DNA of 64,000 bases from Burkholderia stagnalis (GCF_902830275.1 NZ_CADESW010000014.1:1-64000); one strand, 5' to 3'; shown: positions 47,652 to 57,974, numbered from the stretch's first letter. Notes: generated by a model not told the origin, from the letters alone. Translations and numbers: made by a program.

Positions 47652-47945
47652 TTACTGCACGCTCGCCGGGCCGGAGGCGGGCGCCGGCTTGCCCGTCGAT
47701 GAGGCGCCGCTCGACAGCTCCGGCGACAGCGTCAGCGGCGTGCCGGACGTATCGGGCATGCTGGCGGACGAGGAAGCGGTTTCGTCGTCCGGCTTGACGT
47801 CGGCAGGCGGCGCGTCCTGCTGCTGCTCGATCGGCTTCGGCGGCAGCGGCGGCACATTGGGCAGATAGAGCGGACCGCGCTGACCGCAGCCTGCAAGAAT
47901 CGCCAAAGCCGCTACAATCGCGCTCATCCGGAAAACCACTCGCAT
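47652..47945 (-). CDS. lptM: small lipoprotein, LptM (YifL) type
   Basis: LptM helps the LPS translocon LptDE mature in the outer membrane. The product is 97 aa: a short signal peptide, a lipobox LAGC with the acylated cysteine at about residue 20, then the family hallmark GQRGPLYLP, followed by a Pro/Ser/Ala-rich disordered tail longer than in enterobacteria. AGGGACGATC precedes the ATG at 47945. It reads leftward, divergent from cyaY. In many relatives lysA follows; here only a terminator and convergent msrQ do. Confidence 0.88.
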   Translation of the reverse strand: MRVVFRMSAIVAALAILAGCGQRGPLYLPNVPPLPPKPIEQQQDAPPADVKPDDETASSSASMPDTSGTPLTLSPELSSGASSTGKPAPASGPASVQ

Positions 47946-47966
47946 GATCGTCCCTGAACAATTTAA

Positions 47967-48308
<342 letters not shown>

Positions 48309-48331
48309 GCGGATCGAACCGTCGTATCAAT

Positions 48332-48359
48332 GAAAAAGCGGCCCGCGGGCCGCTTTTTC
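48332..48359. terminator. bidirectional terminator between cyaY and mrcA
   Basis: GAAAAAGCGGCCC and GGGCCGCTTTTTC are perfect inverted repeats around GC, with A/T runs at both ends, so the element works for the converging cyaY and mrcA transcripts. Confidence 0.9.
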
Positions 48360-48375
48360 GTGTCTGCGCGGAACG

Positions 48376-50772
48376 TCAGTGGCCGCGGAACAGGTTCATG
48401 ATGTCCTGCTTTTCCTGTTCGTCGACGTGCGGCGCCTCCTCCTCACCTGCATCCTGCGCCGCCGGCGCCTGAGCCACGCCGACCGTCGACACGAAGCCAT
48501 GCCCCGGCGTGAACTCGGCGAAATACAGCTCGCTGCCGAGCGTCGTGACGTCGTCCGGCATCGCCGGCTTGAATTCGGGCACGCTCTTGAGCGCGGCGCC
48601 CATGTAATCGATCCACACCGGCAGCGAGAGGCCGCCGCCGGTTTCGCGGTCGCCGAGGCTGCGCGGGTTGTCGTAGCCGATCCATGCGATCGCGGCGAGC
48701 GAATGCTGGTAGCCGGCGAACCACGCATCGTGCGAGTCGTTGGTCGTGCCGGTCTTGCCCGCAAGGTCGGTGCGCTTGAGCATGTTGGTCTTCGCGCCGG
48801 TGCCGCGCTGCGCGACGCTCTGCAGCAGGCTGTTCATCACGTACGCATTGCGCGCGTCGATCGCGCGCGGCGCGTTCTGCTCGGCGACGAGCGGCTGCGC
48901 GCGCGCGACGACCGCGCCGTTCGGATCGGTCACCTCGGCGATCAGGTACGGATTGACGCGGTAGCCCCCGTTCGCGAACACCGAGTACGCGCCGGCCATC
49001 TGCAGCGGCGTGACGAGGCCCGCGCCGAGCGCCATCGGCAGGTAGGCCGGGTGGCGCTCGGCGTCGAAGCCGAAGCGCGTGATGTACTGCTGCGCGTATT
49101 TCGTGCCGATGTGGTTGAGGATCCGGATCGACACGAGGTTGCGCGAGCGCTGCAGCGCGGTGCGCATCGACATCGGCCCCTCGAAGCCGCCGCCGTAGTT
49201 CTTCGGTTCCCACGGCTGGCCGCCCGTTTCCGCGGCGCTGAAGAACAGCGGGCCGTCGTTGATGACCGTCGCCGGGCCGAGGCCCTTGTCGAGCGACGCC
49301 GAGTAGATGAACGGCTTGAACGACGAACCCGGTTGCCGCCACGCCTGCGTGACGTGGTTGAACTTGTTCTTGTTGTAGTCGAAGCCGCCGACGAGCGAAC
49401 GGATCGCGCCGTCCTGCGGAACGATCGAGATGAACGCGCCTTCGACCTGCGGCAGCTGCGTGATCGTCCATTTGCCGTCGTCGTTCTTCACGACGCGCAC
49501 GATGGCGCCCGGACGGATGCGCCGGTTCGGCTGCGCATTGGCCGACAGCGCGCTGGCGGCGAAGCGCAGGCTGTCGCCTTCGAGCGTCGCGCTGCTGCCG
49601 TCGATGAAGGCGATCGTGATCTGGCGCGGGGCCGCCGCGGTCACGACCGCCGCGATCAGCTCGCCGTTGTCCGGGTGTTCGAGCAGCGCGTCGTCGATCG
49701 CCTGCTCGCGATCGTCGGCGCCGGCCGGCAGCTCGATGAAGCCTTCCGGCCCGCGATAGCCGTGGCGTCGCTCGTAATCCATGATCCCCTTGCGCAGCGC
49801 GCTGTAGGCGACCTGCTGATCGGCGGAATCGACCGTCGTGACGACGTTGAAGCCGCGCGTGTACGTTTCCTCGCGGTACTGCGCGTACATCATCTGGCGC
49901 ACCATTTCCGCGACGTATTCCGCGTGCACGCTGAACTCGCGGCCGGCGCCCTTGACGACCAGCGGCTGGGCGATCGCCTCGTCGTATTGCTCGCGCGAGA
50001 TGAAGTTCAGCTCGAGCATGCGCTGCAGGATGTACTCCTGGCGCACCTTCGCGCGCTTCGGATTGACGACCGGGTTATACGCGGACGGCGCTTTCGGCAG
50101 CCCGGCCAGCATCGCGGCTTCCGCGAGCGTGAGGTCCTTCAGGTCCTTGCCGAAATAGACGTGCGCGGCGCTCGCGAAACCGTATGCGCGCTGGCCGAGA
50201 TAGATCTGATTCATGTAGACCTCGAGAATCTGATCCTTCGTCAGCGCGCGCTCGATCCGGTACGCGAGCAGCATCTCGTAGATCTTGCGCGTGTAGGTCT
50301 TTTCGCTCGACAGGAAGAAGTTGCGCGCGACCTGCATCGTGATCGTGCTCGCGCCCTGCGACGCATGGCCGTTCGTCAGCGCGACGAAGCCGGCGCGGAT
50401 GATCCCGGTGAGATCGACGCCGCCGTGGTCGTAGAAGCGCGCGTCCTCGATCGCGAGGATCGCCTTCTTCAGCGAATCAGGCACGTCCTTGAAGTGGACG
50501 ATGTCGCGCCGTTCCTCGCCGAATTCGCCGATCAGCACGTGATCGGACGTGTAGATGCGCAGCGGAACCTTCGGACGATAGTCCGTCAGCGCGTCGAGCG
50601 ACGGCATGTTCGGCGACGCGACGACGAGCGCGTAGCCGAGCACGAGCGCGCCGCACAGGACGAGCGCCACGCACACCGCAGCGAAGCCGAGCAGGACTTT
50701 CAGCCACCAGGGGCGTTTCTTCGGCTCCGGGGCGGGGGGCGGGGACGTAGGGGACGTGGATTGCATAGGCAT
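48376..50772 (-). CDS. mrcA: penicillin-binding protein 1A, bifunctional
   Basis: PBP1a polymerises and cross-links peptidoglycan. The product is about 798 aa: a short proline-rich cytoplasmic tail, one membrane anchor (about residues 25-48), and a family 51 glycosyltransferase domain with EDARFYDHGGVD and QVARNFFLS. An inserted OB-like region follows, then the transpeptidase domain with GSSFKPF (catalytic serine), SRNLVS and KTGTTNDS. An ATG at 50766 would be two codons shorter. Neither start has a strong ribosome binding site. A -10 box at 50792-50797 lies just upstream. The divergent partner is pilM. Confidence 0.95.
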   Translation of the reverse strand: MPMQSTSPTSPPPAPEPKKRPWWLKVLLGFAAVCVALVLCGALVLGYALVVASPNMPSLDALTDYRPKVPLRIYTSDHVLIGEFGEERRDIVHFKDVPDSLKKAILAIEDARFYDHGGVDLTGIIRAGFVALTNGHASQGASTITMQVARNFFLSSEKTYTRKIYEMLLAYRIERALTKDQILEVYMNQIYLGQRAYGFASAAHVYFGKDLKDLTLAEAAMLAGLPKAPSAYNPVVNPKRAKVRQEYILQRMLELNFISREQYDEAIAQPLVVKGAGREFSVHAEYVAEMVRQMMYAQYREETYTRGFNVVTTVDSADQQVAYSALRKGIMDYERRHGYRGPEGFIELPAGADDREQAIDDALLEHPDNGELIAAVVTAAAPRQITIAFIDGSSATLEGDSLRFAASALSANAQPNRRIRPGAIVRVVKNDDGKWTITQLPQVEGAFISIVPQDGAIRSLVGGFDYNKNKFNHVTQAWRQPGSSFKPFIYSASLDKGLGPATVINDGPLFFSAAETGGQPWEPKNYGGGFEGPMSMRTALQRSRNLVSIRILNHIGTKYAQQYITRFGFDAERHPAYLPMALGAGLVTPLQMAGAYSVFANGGYRVNPYLIAEVTDPNGAVVARAQPLVAEQNAPRAIDARNAYVMNSLLQSVAQRGTGAKTNMLKRTDLAGKTGTTNDSHDAWFAGYQHSLAAIAWIGYDNPRSLGDRETGGGLSLPVWIDYMGAALKSVPEFKPAMPDDVTTLGSELYFAEFTPGHGFVSTVGVAQAPAAQDAGEEEAPHVDEQEKQDIMNLFRGH

Positions 50773-50791
50773 ACCGGAAAACAGTCCCGCG

Positions 50792-50797
50792 ATTATA
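50792..50797 (-). promoter_or_regulatory. -10 box for mrcA
   Basis: A perfect TATAAT on the minus strand, about 20 bp upstream of the mrcA start. The transcript would have a very short leader of about 13 nt. No clear -35 is visible at the right spacing. Confidence 0.5.
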
Positions 50798-50991
50798 GCT
50801 GCCCGGTATGACCGGTCCTGACGTGGGCGACGGGCCGCGCACGGGCGCGGGTTGCCGTGCTTCCAGCATAGCGCGCCGGTGCGCGCGGAGCGCGACGTTG
50901 GCCGTTCGGCCGACTGTCGGCGGCCCGCGCCGCTGCGCAGAATGCAAGCCTGGGATTGCGGCATGGGCCGCAGCGATGGCGGGAGGCTTGG

Positions 50992-51918
50992 ATGGCCGGA
51001 CGATGGGCGGTGCGACGCGCGATGGGCAGGCGCACGGCGACGGGGATCGACGTCGCCGCGGGTGACGTGAGGGTGGTGGTGGTGAGCCGGCGGCGGCGCG
51101 GCATGGACGTGCGCGTCGAAGGCATCGACACGGAACCGCTCGGGCAGCCGGACGGGCCCGACGACGTGCGCTGGGCGGCGGTCGGGCGCGCGCTGTCCGC
51201 CGCCGTGTCGCGGCTGGCGGCGCGCGGGGTGCGGTGCGACGTGTCCGGCGTGATGGCACTGCGCGACGACGAGATGCGTACCGCGACGCTCGACCTCGCC
51301 GGGCGCGACGATATCCCCGATGCCGCGCGGCAGGCCGCCGAGCGTATTTCCGGGCTCGCGCCGGACAGTCTCGCGTTCGACTGGCGGCCCACGGACGGCG
51401 CGCGGCCTGGCGAGATCGCGATTGCCGCCGCGCCGCAGGCCGCCTTGCAGCGGCGGATCGAGGCGGCAGCGGCGGCGGGTGTCGATCTGACGGGGGTCGA
51501 CTGCGAGCCGATCGCCGCGCTGCGGGCGTTGCGCTTTGCCGCGTTGTGCGAACCGGACGCGCACGAACCCTGTTTCGCACTCTGGTTCGCCGATGCCGGC
51601 GTGCGCGGCTGGTTGCTGGACCGCGGCGCCGCGGTGCAGCAGTTCGCGTTCCCCGATCGCGCGCACGGCGCGCTGCCCGATGCGCTGCGCGCGTTGGCGC
51701 GCGGCCCGGCCCGGTGCACGGTGGTCGGCGGCGATACGCGGTATCTCGCTCGGTTCGGCACCTCCGTCGCGGAGGTCGGTGACTTGCTCGGCGCGATCGT
51801 TCTGCCGTTCGATTGTGCGCGCTGGGCCGGCGGCGGCCCAGTGGCGCGATCCGGCTCGACGGACGGGCCCGCGTTCGCGGTCGCGTTCGGACTCGCGCTG
51901 CGCGGGGTGTGGGAATGA
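50992..51918 (+). CDS. pilM: type IV pilus assembly protein PilM
   Basis: PilM is an actin-like cytoplasmic protein that binds the N-terminus of PilN and connects the pilus motor to the inner-membrane platform. From the ATG at 50992 (GGGAGG five bases before) the product is 308 aa, slightly shorter than the usual 350. The opening TGIDVAAGDVRVVVVSRRR corresponds to the first actin-fold strand, and the DCEPIAALRALRF segment is PilM-like. Similarity is weaker than for housekeeping genes, and the call rests partly on its place before pilN and pilQ. It overlaps pilN by four bases (ATGA). Confidence 0.8.
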   Translation: MAGRWAVRRAMGRRTATGIDVAAGDVRVVVVSRRRRGMDVRVEGIDTEPLGQPDGPDDVRWAAVGRALSAAVSRLAARGVRCDVSGVMALRDDEMRTATLDLAGRDDIPDAARQAAERISGLAPDSLAFDWRPTDGARPGEIAIAAAPQAALQRRIEAAAAAGVDLTGVDCEPIAALRALRFAALCEPDAHEPCFALWFADAGVRGWLLDRGAAVQQFAFPDRAHGALPDALRALARGPARCTVVGGDTRYLARFGTSVAEVGDLLGAIVLPFDCARWAGGGPVARSGSTDGPAFAVAFGLALRGVWE

Positions 51919-52565
51919 GGGCGCGCGGCGTGCCTGCGGACGCGTCATGGGGGCCAGCTGCCGGGCAGGCATGGCTTGACGGGTTCAACCTGCTTCCGTA
52001 CCGCGACCGTCTCGCCCGCGCGATGCGCCGGCGCCGGGCCGCGCAATGCGGCGCGGCAATCCTGCTCGGGGCGGCGGGCGTCGGGATATGGACGGGCAGC
52101 GCGGCGTGGCTGCGGGTACGAACGGACGCCGAACGCGCGCGTGTCGAGGCGGGCCTGTTGCGGCGGCAGCCGCAGGTGGACGCGGCGACGCGCGCTGCCC
52201 GGCAGGCCGCGGCCGCCGCGCAGCGCGATGCGCAGGCGGCGGCGCTCGCGGCGCCTTACCGGCAGGCGGCCGGGCTGCTCGCGCTGCTGGTGCGCGTGCG
52301 CGACGACGAAGTCCGGCTGGACGCGCTGCGCACGACATCCGCCGGCGCGGTGCTGGATGCGCGGGCTGCGAGCTACCGGGCGGCGGCGCGCTGGCTCGCG
52401 CGGATCGCGCGCGAGCCACATGGATGGCGCGTCGACGTCGACGCGCTGACGCCCGCTCCGCCCGACCCGGCGGGCGCGGTGCGCATGCCGTTCCGGTTCT
52501 CGGTGAAGTTGAACTGGCAGGCGGCTTCGCCGCGCCAGGAGGCCAAGCCGGAGGCGCGGAAATGA
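51915..52565 (+). CDS. pilN: type IV pilus assembly protein PilN
   Basis: PilN is a bitopic inner-membrane protein whose N-terminus binds PilM. The product is 216 aa with the diagnostic FNLLPYRDRLARAMRRRR at about residues 28-45, one membrane segment (about 48-68), and a periplasmic part beginning with an Ala/Arg-rich coiled coil. It overlaps pilM and the next gene by four bases each (ATGA), so translation is coupled throughout. Very GC-rich codon use. Confidence 0.86.
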   Translation: MRARGVPADASWGPAAGQAWLDGFNLLPYRDRLARAMRRRRAAQCGAAILLGAAGVGIWTGSAAWLRVRTDAERARVEAGLLRRQPQVDAATRAARQAAAAAQRDAQAAALAAPYRQAAGLLALLVRVRDDEVRLDALRTTSAGAVLDARAASYRAAARWLARIAREPHGWRVDVDALTPAPPDPAGAVRMPFRFSVKLNWQAASPRQEAKPEARK

Positions 52566-53410
52566 CGGCGCTCGCGAATCGATTCGGTTATGACGGCGTC
52601 TCGCGGCCGGTCGTCATGCACGTTGCGGGCTGCGCGCTGGCATTCGGCGCGGTGCTGGCGGGCGGCATCCATCTGGCGGACAGCGCGGACTGGGGCGGAC
52701 TCGCACGCAGCCGCGCGTCGCTGGAGGCGGCCATCGCGCGCGCGGCTGCGGCCGAACGGGTGCTTGCCGACGCGTCCCGCCATCGCGCGGCCCGCGCCGA
52801 GACGGGCGACAGCAGCGGCGCGCCGGCTGCACCAGGCTGGCCGGCGGTGCTGCTCGAACTGGCGGAACTGGCTGCGTCGAGCGGGCTGCAGGTCGTCGCG
52901 CTCGAGCCGCAGGCCGGGCAGGACGCGAAGCCGGAGGGCCGGCGCACGGTGCGCATCGACGCGAACGGAGGTTTCCCGGCGCTGCGGCGGATGATCGACG
53001 GGCTGGCGGCATCGCCGGTGCTGGTCGTGCCGGCGGCGATACGGGTCGAGCGCGACAGCCGGACGGCGCGCGTGGCGCTCTCGCTCGATGTGTTCCCCGC
53101 GTTGCGCGGCGGCGAGGCGGCATATGGCGAAGGGCGGCGCCATGAGGATACGGCGGATGCCGATCCGTTCGGGGCGCCGGCGGCGCCCGGGGCGGGCAGC
53201 GCGCTGCCGTCCCGGCTGGCCGGCGTGATGCGGGATGCGCGCGCCGGGCTTGCGCTGTTCGACGACGGCATGGGCGCGATCATGGCGGTCGCGGCCGGGG
53301 AGGCCGTTGGCGCGATGCGTGTGATGCGCGTCGAGCCGGACGCCGTGACGCTCGCCACGGCGTCCGGGGCGCGCAGGATGGTGCTGGACGACGGAGGTGC
53401 GCAATGGTGA
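52562..53410 (+). CDS. PilO-like protein with a PilP-like C-terminal part
   Basis: The gene occupies the pilO-pilP positions between pilN and pilQ. The product is 282 aa. The N-terminal part has one membrane segment (about residues 20-40) and a coiled coil followed by a ferredoxin-like region (PAVLLELAELAASSGLQVVALEP), as in PilO. After a Pro/Gly/Ala linker near 205-215, the last 65 residues (RLAGVMRDARAGLALFDDG, then GEAVGAMRVMRVEPDAVTL) resemble the secretin-binding beta domain of PilP. No separate pilP with a lipobox exists here. I infer a fused or condensed PilO-PilP; a divergent PilO alone is the alternative. Confidence 0.65.
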   Translation: MTALANRFGYDGVSRPVVMHVAGCALAFGAVLAGGIHLADSADWGGLARSRASLEAAIARAAAAERVLADASRHRAARAETGDSSGAPAAPGWPAVLLELAELAASSGLQVVALEPQAGQDAKPEGRRTVRIDANGGFPALRRMIDGLAASPVLVVPAAIRVERDSRTARVALSLDVFPALRGGEAAYGEGRRHEDTADADPFGAPAAPGAGSALPSRLAGVMRDARAGLALFDDGMGAIMAVAAGEAVGAMRVMRVEPDAVTLATASGARRMVLDDGGAQW

Positions 53411-55035
53411 TCAGCATGGGGCGGCGAGCGCTCGTCGGGATCGGGCTTTATGCCGCAGCGGCATCCGGCGCGCTGCCGCCGCCGGTGCCGCCTGAGTGGC
53501 CGCCCGTGGCGTCGCGTGCCGACGGGCCGCACGTGCCGTTGCCGCAGGGGGCTGTCGACGGCAGCGAGATCGCGTCGTCGGCGGCGGAGCCGCCATTGCA
53601 ACTGGAGCCGGCGCCGCGCGCCGCGCCTTCGGCGCCGGTCGCGACGCCCGCGCTCGAAGGTCCGCCGATCCCGCTGCCGCCGCCCGTGCGCATGAGCGAC
53701 GCGGCCGCGCGGCGCCCGGGCGATGCCGACGACGCGCGGCGGATCTCGCTGAACCTGCAGGGCGTGAGCCTCGCCGCCGCGTTCGATGCCTTCGCGCGGT
53801 TCACCGGGCTCAACATCATCGTCAGCGAACAGGTGCGCGGCACGGTGTCGTTACGTCTGAACAATGTGCGCTGGCGGGCCGCGTTCGATACGCTGCTCGA
53901 TACGCACGGGCTCGCGATGTCCCGTCGCGACGACGTGATCTGGATCACGCCGGCGGCAGAGCTGGCCGCGCGGGAGCGCGAACGCTTCGAGGCGCATGCG
54001 CGCGCGGCGGAACTCGAGCCGCTAGCCAGCCGCACCTTCGTGCTGCGCTATCCGCGCGCGCAGGACGTGCAGCGGCTCCTGACCGGCGGTGCGGGGCAGC
54101 GCCTGCTGTCGAAGCGCGGGGCGGCGGCGGCCGATGCGCGCACGAACCTGCTGTTCGTCACCGACCTCGCGCCGCGCATTGCACAGATCGCGGGCCTGAT
54201 CGACGAAATCGACCGGCCGTCGCGGCAGGTTCGGATCGAGGCCCGGATCGTCGAAGGCGAGCAGGGTTTTTCGCGCAACCTGGGCGCCCGCGTCGCGCTG
54301 CGCGCCCAGGGCCGCACGGCGACAGGCGGCGATGGCGCGGCGGGCGCCGCTGCCGAGCGCAACGCACTCGATCTCGCGGCGCGGCCGCTCGGCGGCTTCG
54401 AAGCCGCTACGGCCGGGTTCACGCTGTTCGCCGCGCCGCTGAGCCGCGTGCTCGACATCGAATTGAGCGCGCTCGAGGCGCAAGGGCGGGGGCACATCGT
54501 GTCGAGTCCGCGCGTCGTGACGGCCGATCGCGCCAAGGCGATCGTCGAACAGGGCGCGGAGCTGCCCTATCAGGCCAAGGTCGGCAATGGCGTGAGCGGC
54601 GTGCAGTTCCGCCGGGCGACGCTGAAGCTCGAGGTCGAGCCGCAGATCACGCCGGACGGGCGCGTCGTGCTCGACCTGGACGTCACGAAGGACAGCGTCG
54701 GCGAGCCGACGGCGGCCGGCCCGGCGATCCACACGAAGCATGTGCAGACGCGCGTCGAGGTGGAGGATGGCGGGACGGTCGCGATCGGCGGGATCTACGA
54801 GCAGTTGCGCCGGGACGATGTGACGCGGGTGCCGCTCTTGGGCAAAATACCAGTTCTGGGCGCGCTGTTCCGGCATCGCGCGCAGCGCGACCAGCGCAGC
54901 GAGCTGGTCGTCTTCATCACCCCGACGGTCGTCGGTTCGCGTTGCGACGCGACCGGCACGGCCGGCGAGGATGCCCGTGAAACGGGGCCGGAAGCCGCCG
55001 GCGCAGGCTCGACAAGGCAGCCGCTTTGCCAGTAA
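53404..55035 (+). CDS. pilQ: type IV pilus secretin PilQ
   Basis: PilQ forms the outer-membrane pore through which the pilus passes. The product is 543 aa, short for PilQ (usually 650-750). After a signal-like N-terminus and a proline-rich stretch it has a short secretin N-domain (ISLNLQGVSLAAAFDAFARF, about 115-135), a NolW-type domain with FVLRYPRAQDVQRLL, and the secretin core ending with VPLLGKIPVLGALFRHR. The AMIN peptidoglycan-binding repeats of longer PilQ proteins are missing. It overlaps the previous gene by seven bases. Confidence 0.88.
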   Translation: MVISMGRRALVGIGLYAAAASGALPPPVPPEWPPVASRADGPHVPLPQGAVDGSEIASSAAEPPLQLEPAPRAAPSAPVATPALEGPPIPLPPPVRMSDAAARRPGDADDARRISLNLQGVSLAAAFDAFARFTGLNIIVSEQVRGTVSLRLNNVRWRAAFDTLLDTHGLAMSRRDDVIWITPAAELAARERERFEAHARAAELEPLASRTFVLRYPRAQDVQRLLTGGAGQRLLSKRGAAAADARTNLLFVTDLAPRIAQIAGLIDEIDRPSRQVRIEARIVEGEQGFSRNLGARVALRAQGRTATGGDGAAGAAAERNALDLAARPLGGFEAATAGFTLFAAPLSRVLDIELSALEAQGRGHIVSSPRVVTADRAKAIVEQGAELPYQAKVGNGVSGVQFRRATLKLEVEPQITPDGRVVLDLDVTKDSVGEPTAAGPAIHTKHVQTRVEVEDGGTVAIGGIYEQLRRDDVTRVPLLGKIPVLGALFRHRAQRDQRSELVVFITPTVVGSRCDATGTAGEDARETGPEAAGAGSTRQPLCQ

Positions 55036-55070
55036 GCTGCGCCACACACCAGCAAGATTGAAGCAGAGGA

Positions 55071-55631
55071 ATGCCGTTGCAAGCGCGGGACCCACACGCA
55101 AACGTATTTTTCGTCGGCCTTATGGGAGCGGGTAAGACCACCGTGGGCCGGGCGGTCGCGCGCCGGCTCGACAGGGCATTCTTCGACTCCGACCACGAGA
55201 TCGAGGCACGCACGGGCGCACGCATTCCGGTGATCTTCGAGATGGAAGGCGAAGCCGGGTTTCGCGACCGCGAATCGCAGGTGATCGCCGAGCTCACGCA
55301 GCGCGAGAACGTCGTGCTCGCGACGGGCGGCGGCGCGGTGCTGCGGCCCGAAAATCGCGAATTCCTGAAGGCGCACGGCATCGTCGTCTATCTGCGCGCC
55401 AATCCGCACGATCTGTGGCTGCGCACGCGCAAGGACAAGAACCGGCCGCTGCTGCAGACCGAGGATCCGAAGGCGCGTCTCGAGGCGCTCTATGAAGTGC
55501 GCGATCCGCTGTATCGCGAATGCGCGGATTTCGTCATCGAAACCGGCCGCCCGTCGGTCAACGGGCTCGTCAACATGGTGCTGATGCAGCTCGAACTGGC
55601 GGGTGTCGTCGCCAAGCCATTACAAGCATGA
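55071..55631 (+). CDS. aroK: shikimate kinase
   Basis: AroK phosphorylates shikimate in aromatic amino acid synthesis. The product is 186 aa. The P-loop is [15 protein letters not shown] (about residues 16-30), the shikimate-binding residues are in [11 protein letters not shown] and FRDRE, and [11 protein letters not shown] is the conserved glycine-rich stretch. AGAGGA precedes the ATG. It lies 35 nt after pilQ and overlaps aroB by four bases, the classic pilQ-aroK-aroB arrangement of proteobacteria. Confidence 0.96.
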   Translation: MPLQARDPHANVFFVGLMGAGKTTVGRAVARRLDRAFFDSDHEIEARTGARIPVIFEMEGEAGFRDRESQVIAELTQRENVVLATGGGAVLRPENREFLKAHGIVVYLRANPHDLWLRTRKDKNRPLLQTEDPKARLEALYEVRDPLYRECADFVIETGRPSVNGLVNMVLMQLELAGVVAKPLQA

Positions 55632-56707
55632 TTACTGTCAACGTCGATCTGGGCGACCGCGCCTACCCGATTCATATTGGCGCCGGCCTGATCGGCCGCA
55701 CCGAGCTGTTCGCCCCGCACATCAAGGGCTCGTCCGTCACGATCGTCACGAACACGACGGTCGATCCGCTATACGGCGACGCGCTGCGCGCCGCGCTCGC
55801 GCCGCTCGGCAAGCGCGTGTCGACGGTCGTGCTGCCGGACGGCGAGGCGTACAAGAACTGGGAAACGCTTAACCTGATCTTCGACGGCCTGCTGACCGAC
55901 CGCGCGGACCGCAAGACCACGCTCGTCGCGCTCGGCGGCGGCGTGATCGGCGACATGACCGGCTTCGCGGCCGCGTGCTACATGCGCGGCGTGCCGTTCA
56001 TCCAGGTGCCGACCACGCTGCTGTCGCAGGTCGATTCGTCGGTCGGCGGCAAGACTGGCATCAACCACCCGCTCGGCAAGAACATGATCGGCGCGTTCTA
56101 CCAGCCGCAGGCGGTGATCGCGGACATCGGCGCGCTGACGACGCTGCCCGACCGCGAGCTGGCGGCCGGCATTGCCGAGATCATCAAGACCGGCGCGATC
56201 GCCGACGCCGCGTTCTTCGACTGGATCGAGGCGAACGTCGACGCACTGAACCGCCGCGAGCCCGGCGCGCTTGCCGAGGCCGTCAAGCGCTCGTGCGAGA
56301 TCAAGGCGAGCGTGGTCGCGGCCGACGAGCGCGAAGGCGGCCTGCGCGCGATCCTCAATTTCGGCCACACGTTCGGCCACGCGATCGAGGCCGGGCTCGG
56401 CTACGGCGAGTGGCTGCACGGCGAGGCGGTCGGCTGCGGGATGGTGATGGCGGGCGACCTGTCGGTGCGGCTCGGCCTGCTCGACGAAGCGTCGCGGCAG
56501 CGCCTGGATGCGGTGATCGCGGCCGCGCACCTGCCGACTCGCGCGCCCGCGCTCGGCGACGCGCGCTACATGGACCTGATGCGCGTCGACAAGAAGGCCG
56601 AGGCGGGCGCGATCAAGTTCATCCTGCTGAAGCGCTTCGGCGATACGCTGATCACGCCTGCGCCCGACGAAGCGGTGTTCGCTACACTGGCGACGACGAC
56701 GCAATAA
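55628..56707 (+). CDS. aroB: 3-dehydroquinate synthase
   Basis: AroB makes 3-dehydroquinate from DAHP, the second shikimate pathway step, using NAD and zinc. The product is 359 aa. Visible features are the NAD-binding region with [14 protein letters not shown], the substrate and metal site in [18 protein letters not shown], and the zinc ligands in [11 protein letters not shown] and [10 protein letters not shown]. The ATG overlaps the aroK stop (ATGA). dgt follows after 41 nt. Confidence 0.97.
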   Translation: MITVNVDLGDRAYPIHIGAGLIGRTELFAPHIKGSSVTIVTNTTVDPLYGDALRAALAPLGKRVSTVVLPDGEAYKNWETLNLIFDGLLTDRADRKTTLVALGGGVIGDMTGFAAACYMRGVPFIQVPTTLLSQVDSSVGGKTGINHPLGKNMIGAFYQPQAVIADIGALTTLPDRELAAGIAEIIKTGAIADAAFFDWIEANVDALNRREPGALAEAVKRSCEIKASVVAADEREGGLRAILNFGHTFGHAIEAGLGYGEWLHGEAVGCGMVMAGDLSVRLGLLDEASRQRLDAVIAAAHLPTRAPALGDARYMDLMRVDKKAEAGAIKFILLKRFGDTLITPAPDEAVFATLATTTQ

Positions 56708-56748
56708 CCCCGGCCCGGCTGCCCGGCGCCCTTGACGTGGAGGAGACG

Positions 56749-57957
56749 GTGAGCGAGACATCCAGCAGCAAGTTGCCACGCCAGCCCCGGAGCGCGTCCG
56801 CTCCGGTGGCCGAGCCGCCGACCCTGGCGGCGCTGGAGGCCCATCTCGCCCCGTATGCCGCCCACGCGTCGCAATCGCGCGGCCGGCGCCACCCCGAGCC
56901 GCCGCCGGCGGCGCGCACCGAATTCCAGCGCGACCGCGACCGCATCGTCCATTCGACCGCGTTCCGCCGGCTCGAATACAAGACCCAGGTCTTCGTCAAT
57001 CACGAAGGCGACCTGTTCCGCACCCGTCTCACCCACAGCCTCGAAGTCGCGCAGATCGCGCGTTCGGTCGCGCGCAACCTGCGGCTGAACGAGGATCTCG
57101 TCGAGGCGATCTCGCTCGCGCACGATCTCGGCCATACGCCGTTCGGCCATGCGGGGCAGGACGCGCTGAACGCATGCATGCGCGAGCACGGCGGCTTCGA
57201 GCACAACCTGCAGAGCCTCGCCGTCGTCGACGAGCTCGAGGAGCACTATGGCGCGTTCAACGGCCTGAACCTGTGCTTCGAGACGCGCGAAGGCATCCTC
57301 AAGCACTGTTCGCGCGACAACGCGCGCAAGCTCGGCGCGCTTGGCGAGCGGTTCCTGCAGGGCCGCCAGCCGTCGCTCGAGGCGCAGCTCGCGAACATCG
57401 CCGACGAAATCGCGTACAACAACCACGACGTCGACGACGGCCTGCGTTCCGGGCTGGTCACGATCGAGCAGCTCGCGGAAGTCGAGCTGTGGCAGCGCCA
57501 TTACGCGGCGGCGCTCGCCGAATTCCCGCATCTCGAAGGCCGGCGTCTCGTGCACGAGACGGTGCGCCGCATCATCAACACGCTGATCGTCGACCTGATC
57601 GACGAGACGACGCGCAATCTCGCGCGCGTCGCGCCCGCGTCGCTCGACGACGTGCGCGCGGCGCCGCCGCTCGTGTCGCACAGCGAAGCCGTCGCCGCGC
57701 AGGCGGCGGCCCTCAAGCGCTTCCTGTTCAAGAACCTGTATCGCCACTACAAGGTCATGAGGATGGCGAACAAGGCGCAGCGCATCGTCACCGGGCTGTT
57801 CGACGCGTTCATCGACGATCCGCGCCTGCTGCCGCCGCAGTACCAGTCCGAGGACGCGTCGAAGCAGCCGCGCCTCGTCGCGCATTACATCGCCGGCATG
57901 ACTGATCGTTTCGCCGTGAAGGAATACCAGCGTTTGTTCGTCGTCAGCGACAACTGA
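56749..57957 (+). CDS. dgt: deoxyguanosinetriphosphate triphosphohydrolase-like protein
   Basis: An HD-domain enzyme that cleaves dNTPs to nucleosides and triphosphate. The product is 402 aa from GTG 56749, preceded by GTGGAGGAG. The metal-binding HD residues are in [16 protein letters not shown] and [14 protein letters not shown], and further ligands are in [13 protein letters not shown]. The length corresponds to the dGTPase-like group 2 enzymes rather than the longer E. coli Dgt, so the exact dNTP preference is uncertain. It lies at the end of the pil-aro unit. Confidence 0.93.
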   Translation: MSETSSSKLPRQPRSASAPVAEPPTLAALEAHLAPYAAHASQSRGRRHPEPPPAARTEFQRDRDRIVHSTAFRRLEYKTQVFVNHEGDLFRTRLTHSLEVAQIARSVARNLRLNEDLVEAISLAHDLGHTPFGHAGQDALNACMREHGGFEHNLQSLAVVDELEEHYGAFNGLNLCFETREGILKHCSRDNARKLGALGERFLQGRQPSLEAQLANIADEIAYNNHDVDDGLRSGLVTIEQLAEVELWQRHYAAALAEFPHLEGRRLVHETVRRIINTLIVDLIDETTRNLARVAPASLDDVRAAPPLVSHSEAVAAQAAALKRFLFKNLYRHYKVMRMANKAQRIVTGLFDAFIDDPRLLPPQYQSEDASKQPRLVAHYIAGMTDRFAVKEYQRLFVVSDN

Positions 57958-57974
57958 CTGTCACAAACGATCAC
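57958..57974 (+). promoter_or_regulatory. possible Pho box half-site before ugpB
   Basis: CTGTCACAAA starts directly after the dgt stop codon and matches half of the PhoB consensus. A degenerate second copy (CGATCAC) follows at a period of 10 rather than 11. Glycerol-3-phosphate uptake genes are Pho-regulated in E. coli. The match is incomplete and its distance to a -10 box is unusual, so this is tentative. Confidence 0.3.

Noticed and set aside
53411-53596. A small minus-strand frame and other short frames inside pilQ
   Set aside because: Pro/Arg/Ala-rich translation of a GC-rich proline codon stretch, with no start signals.
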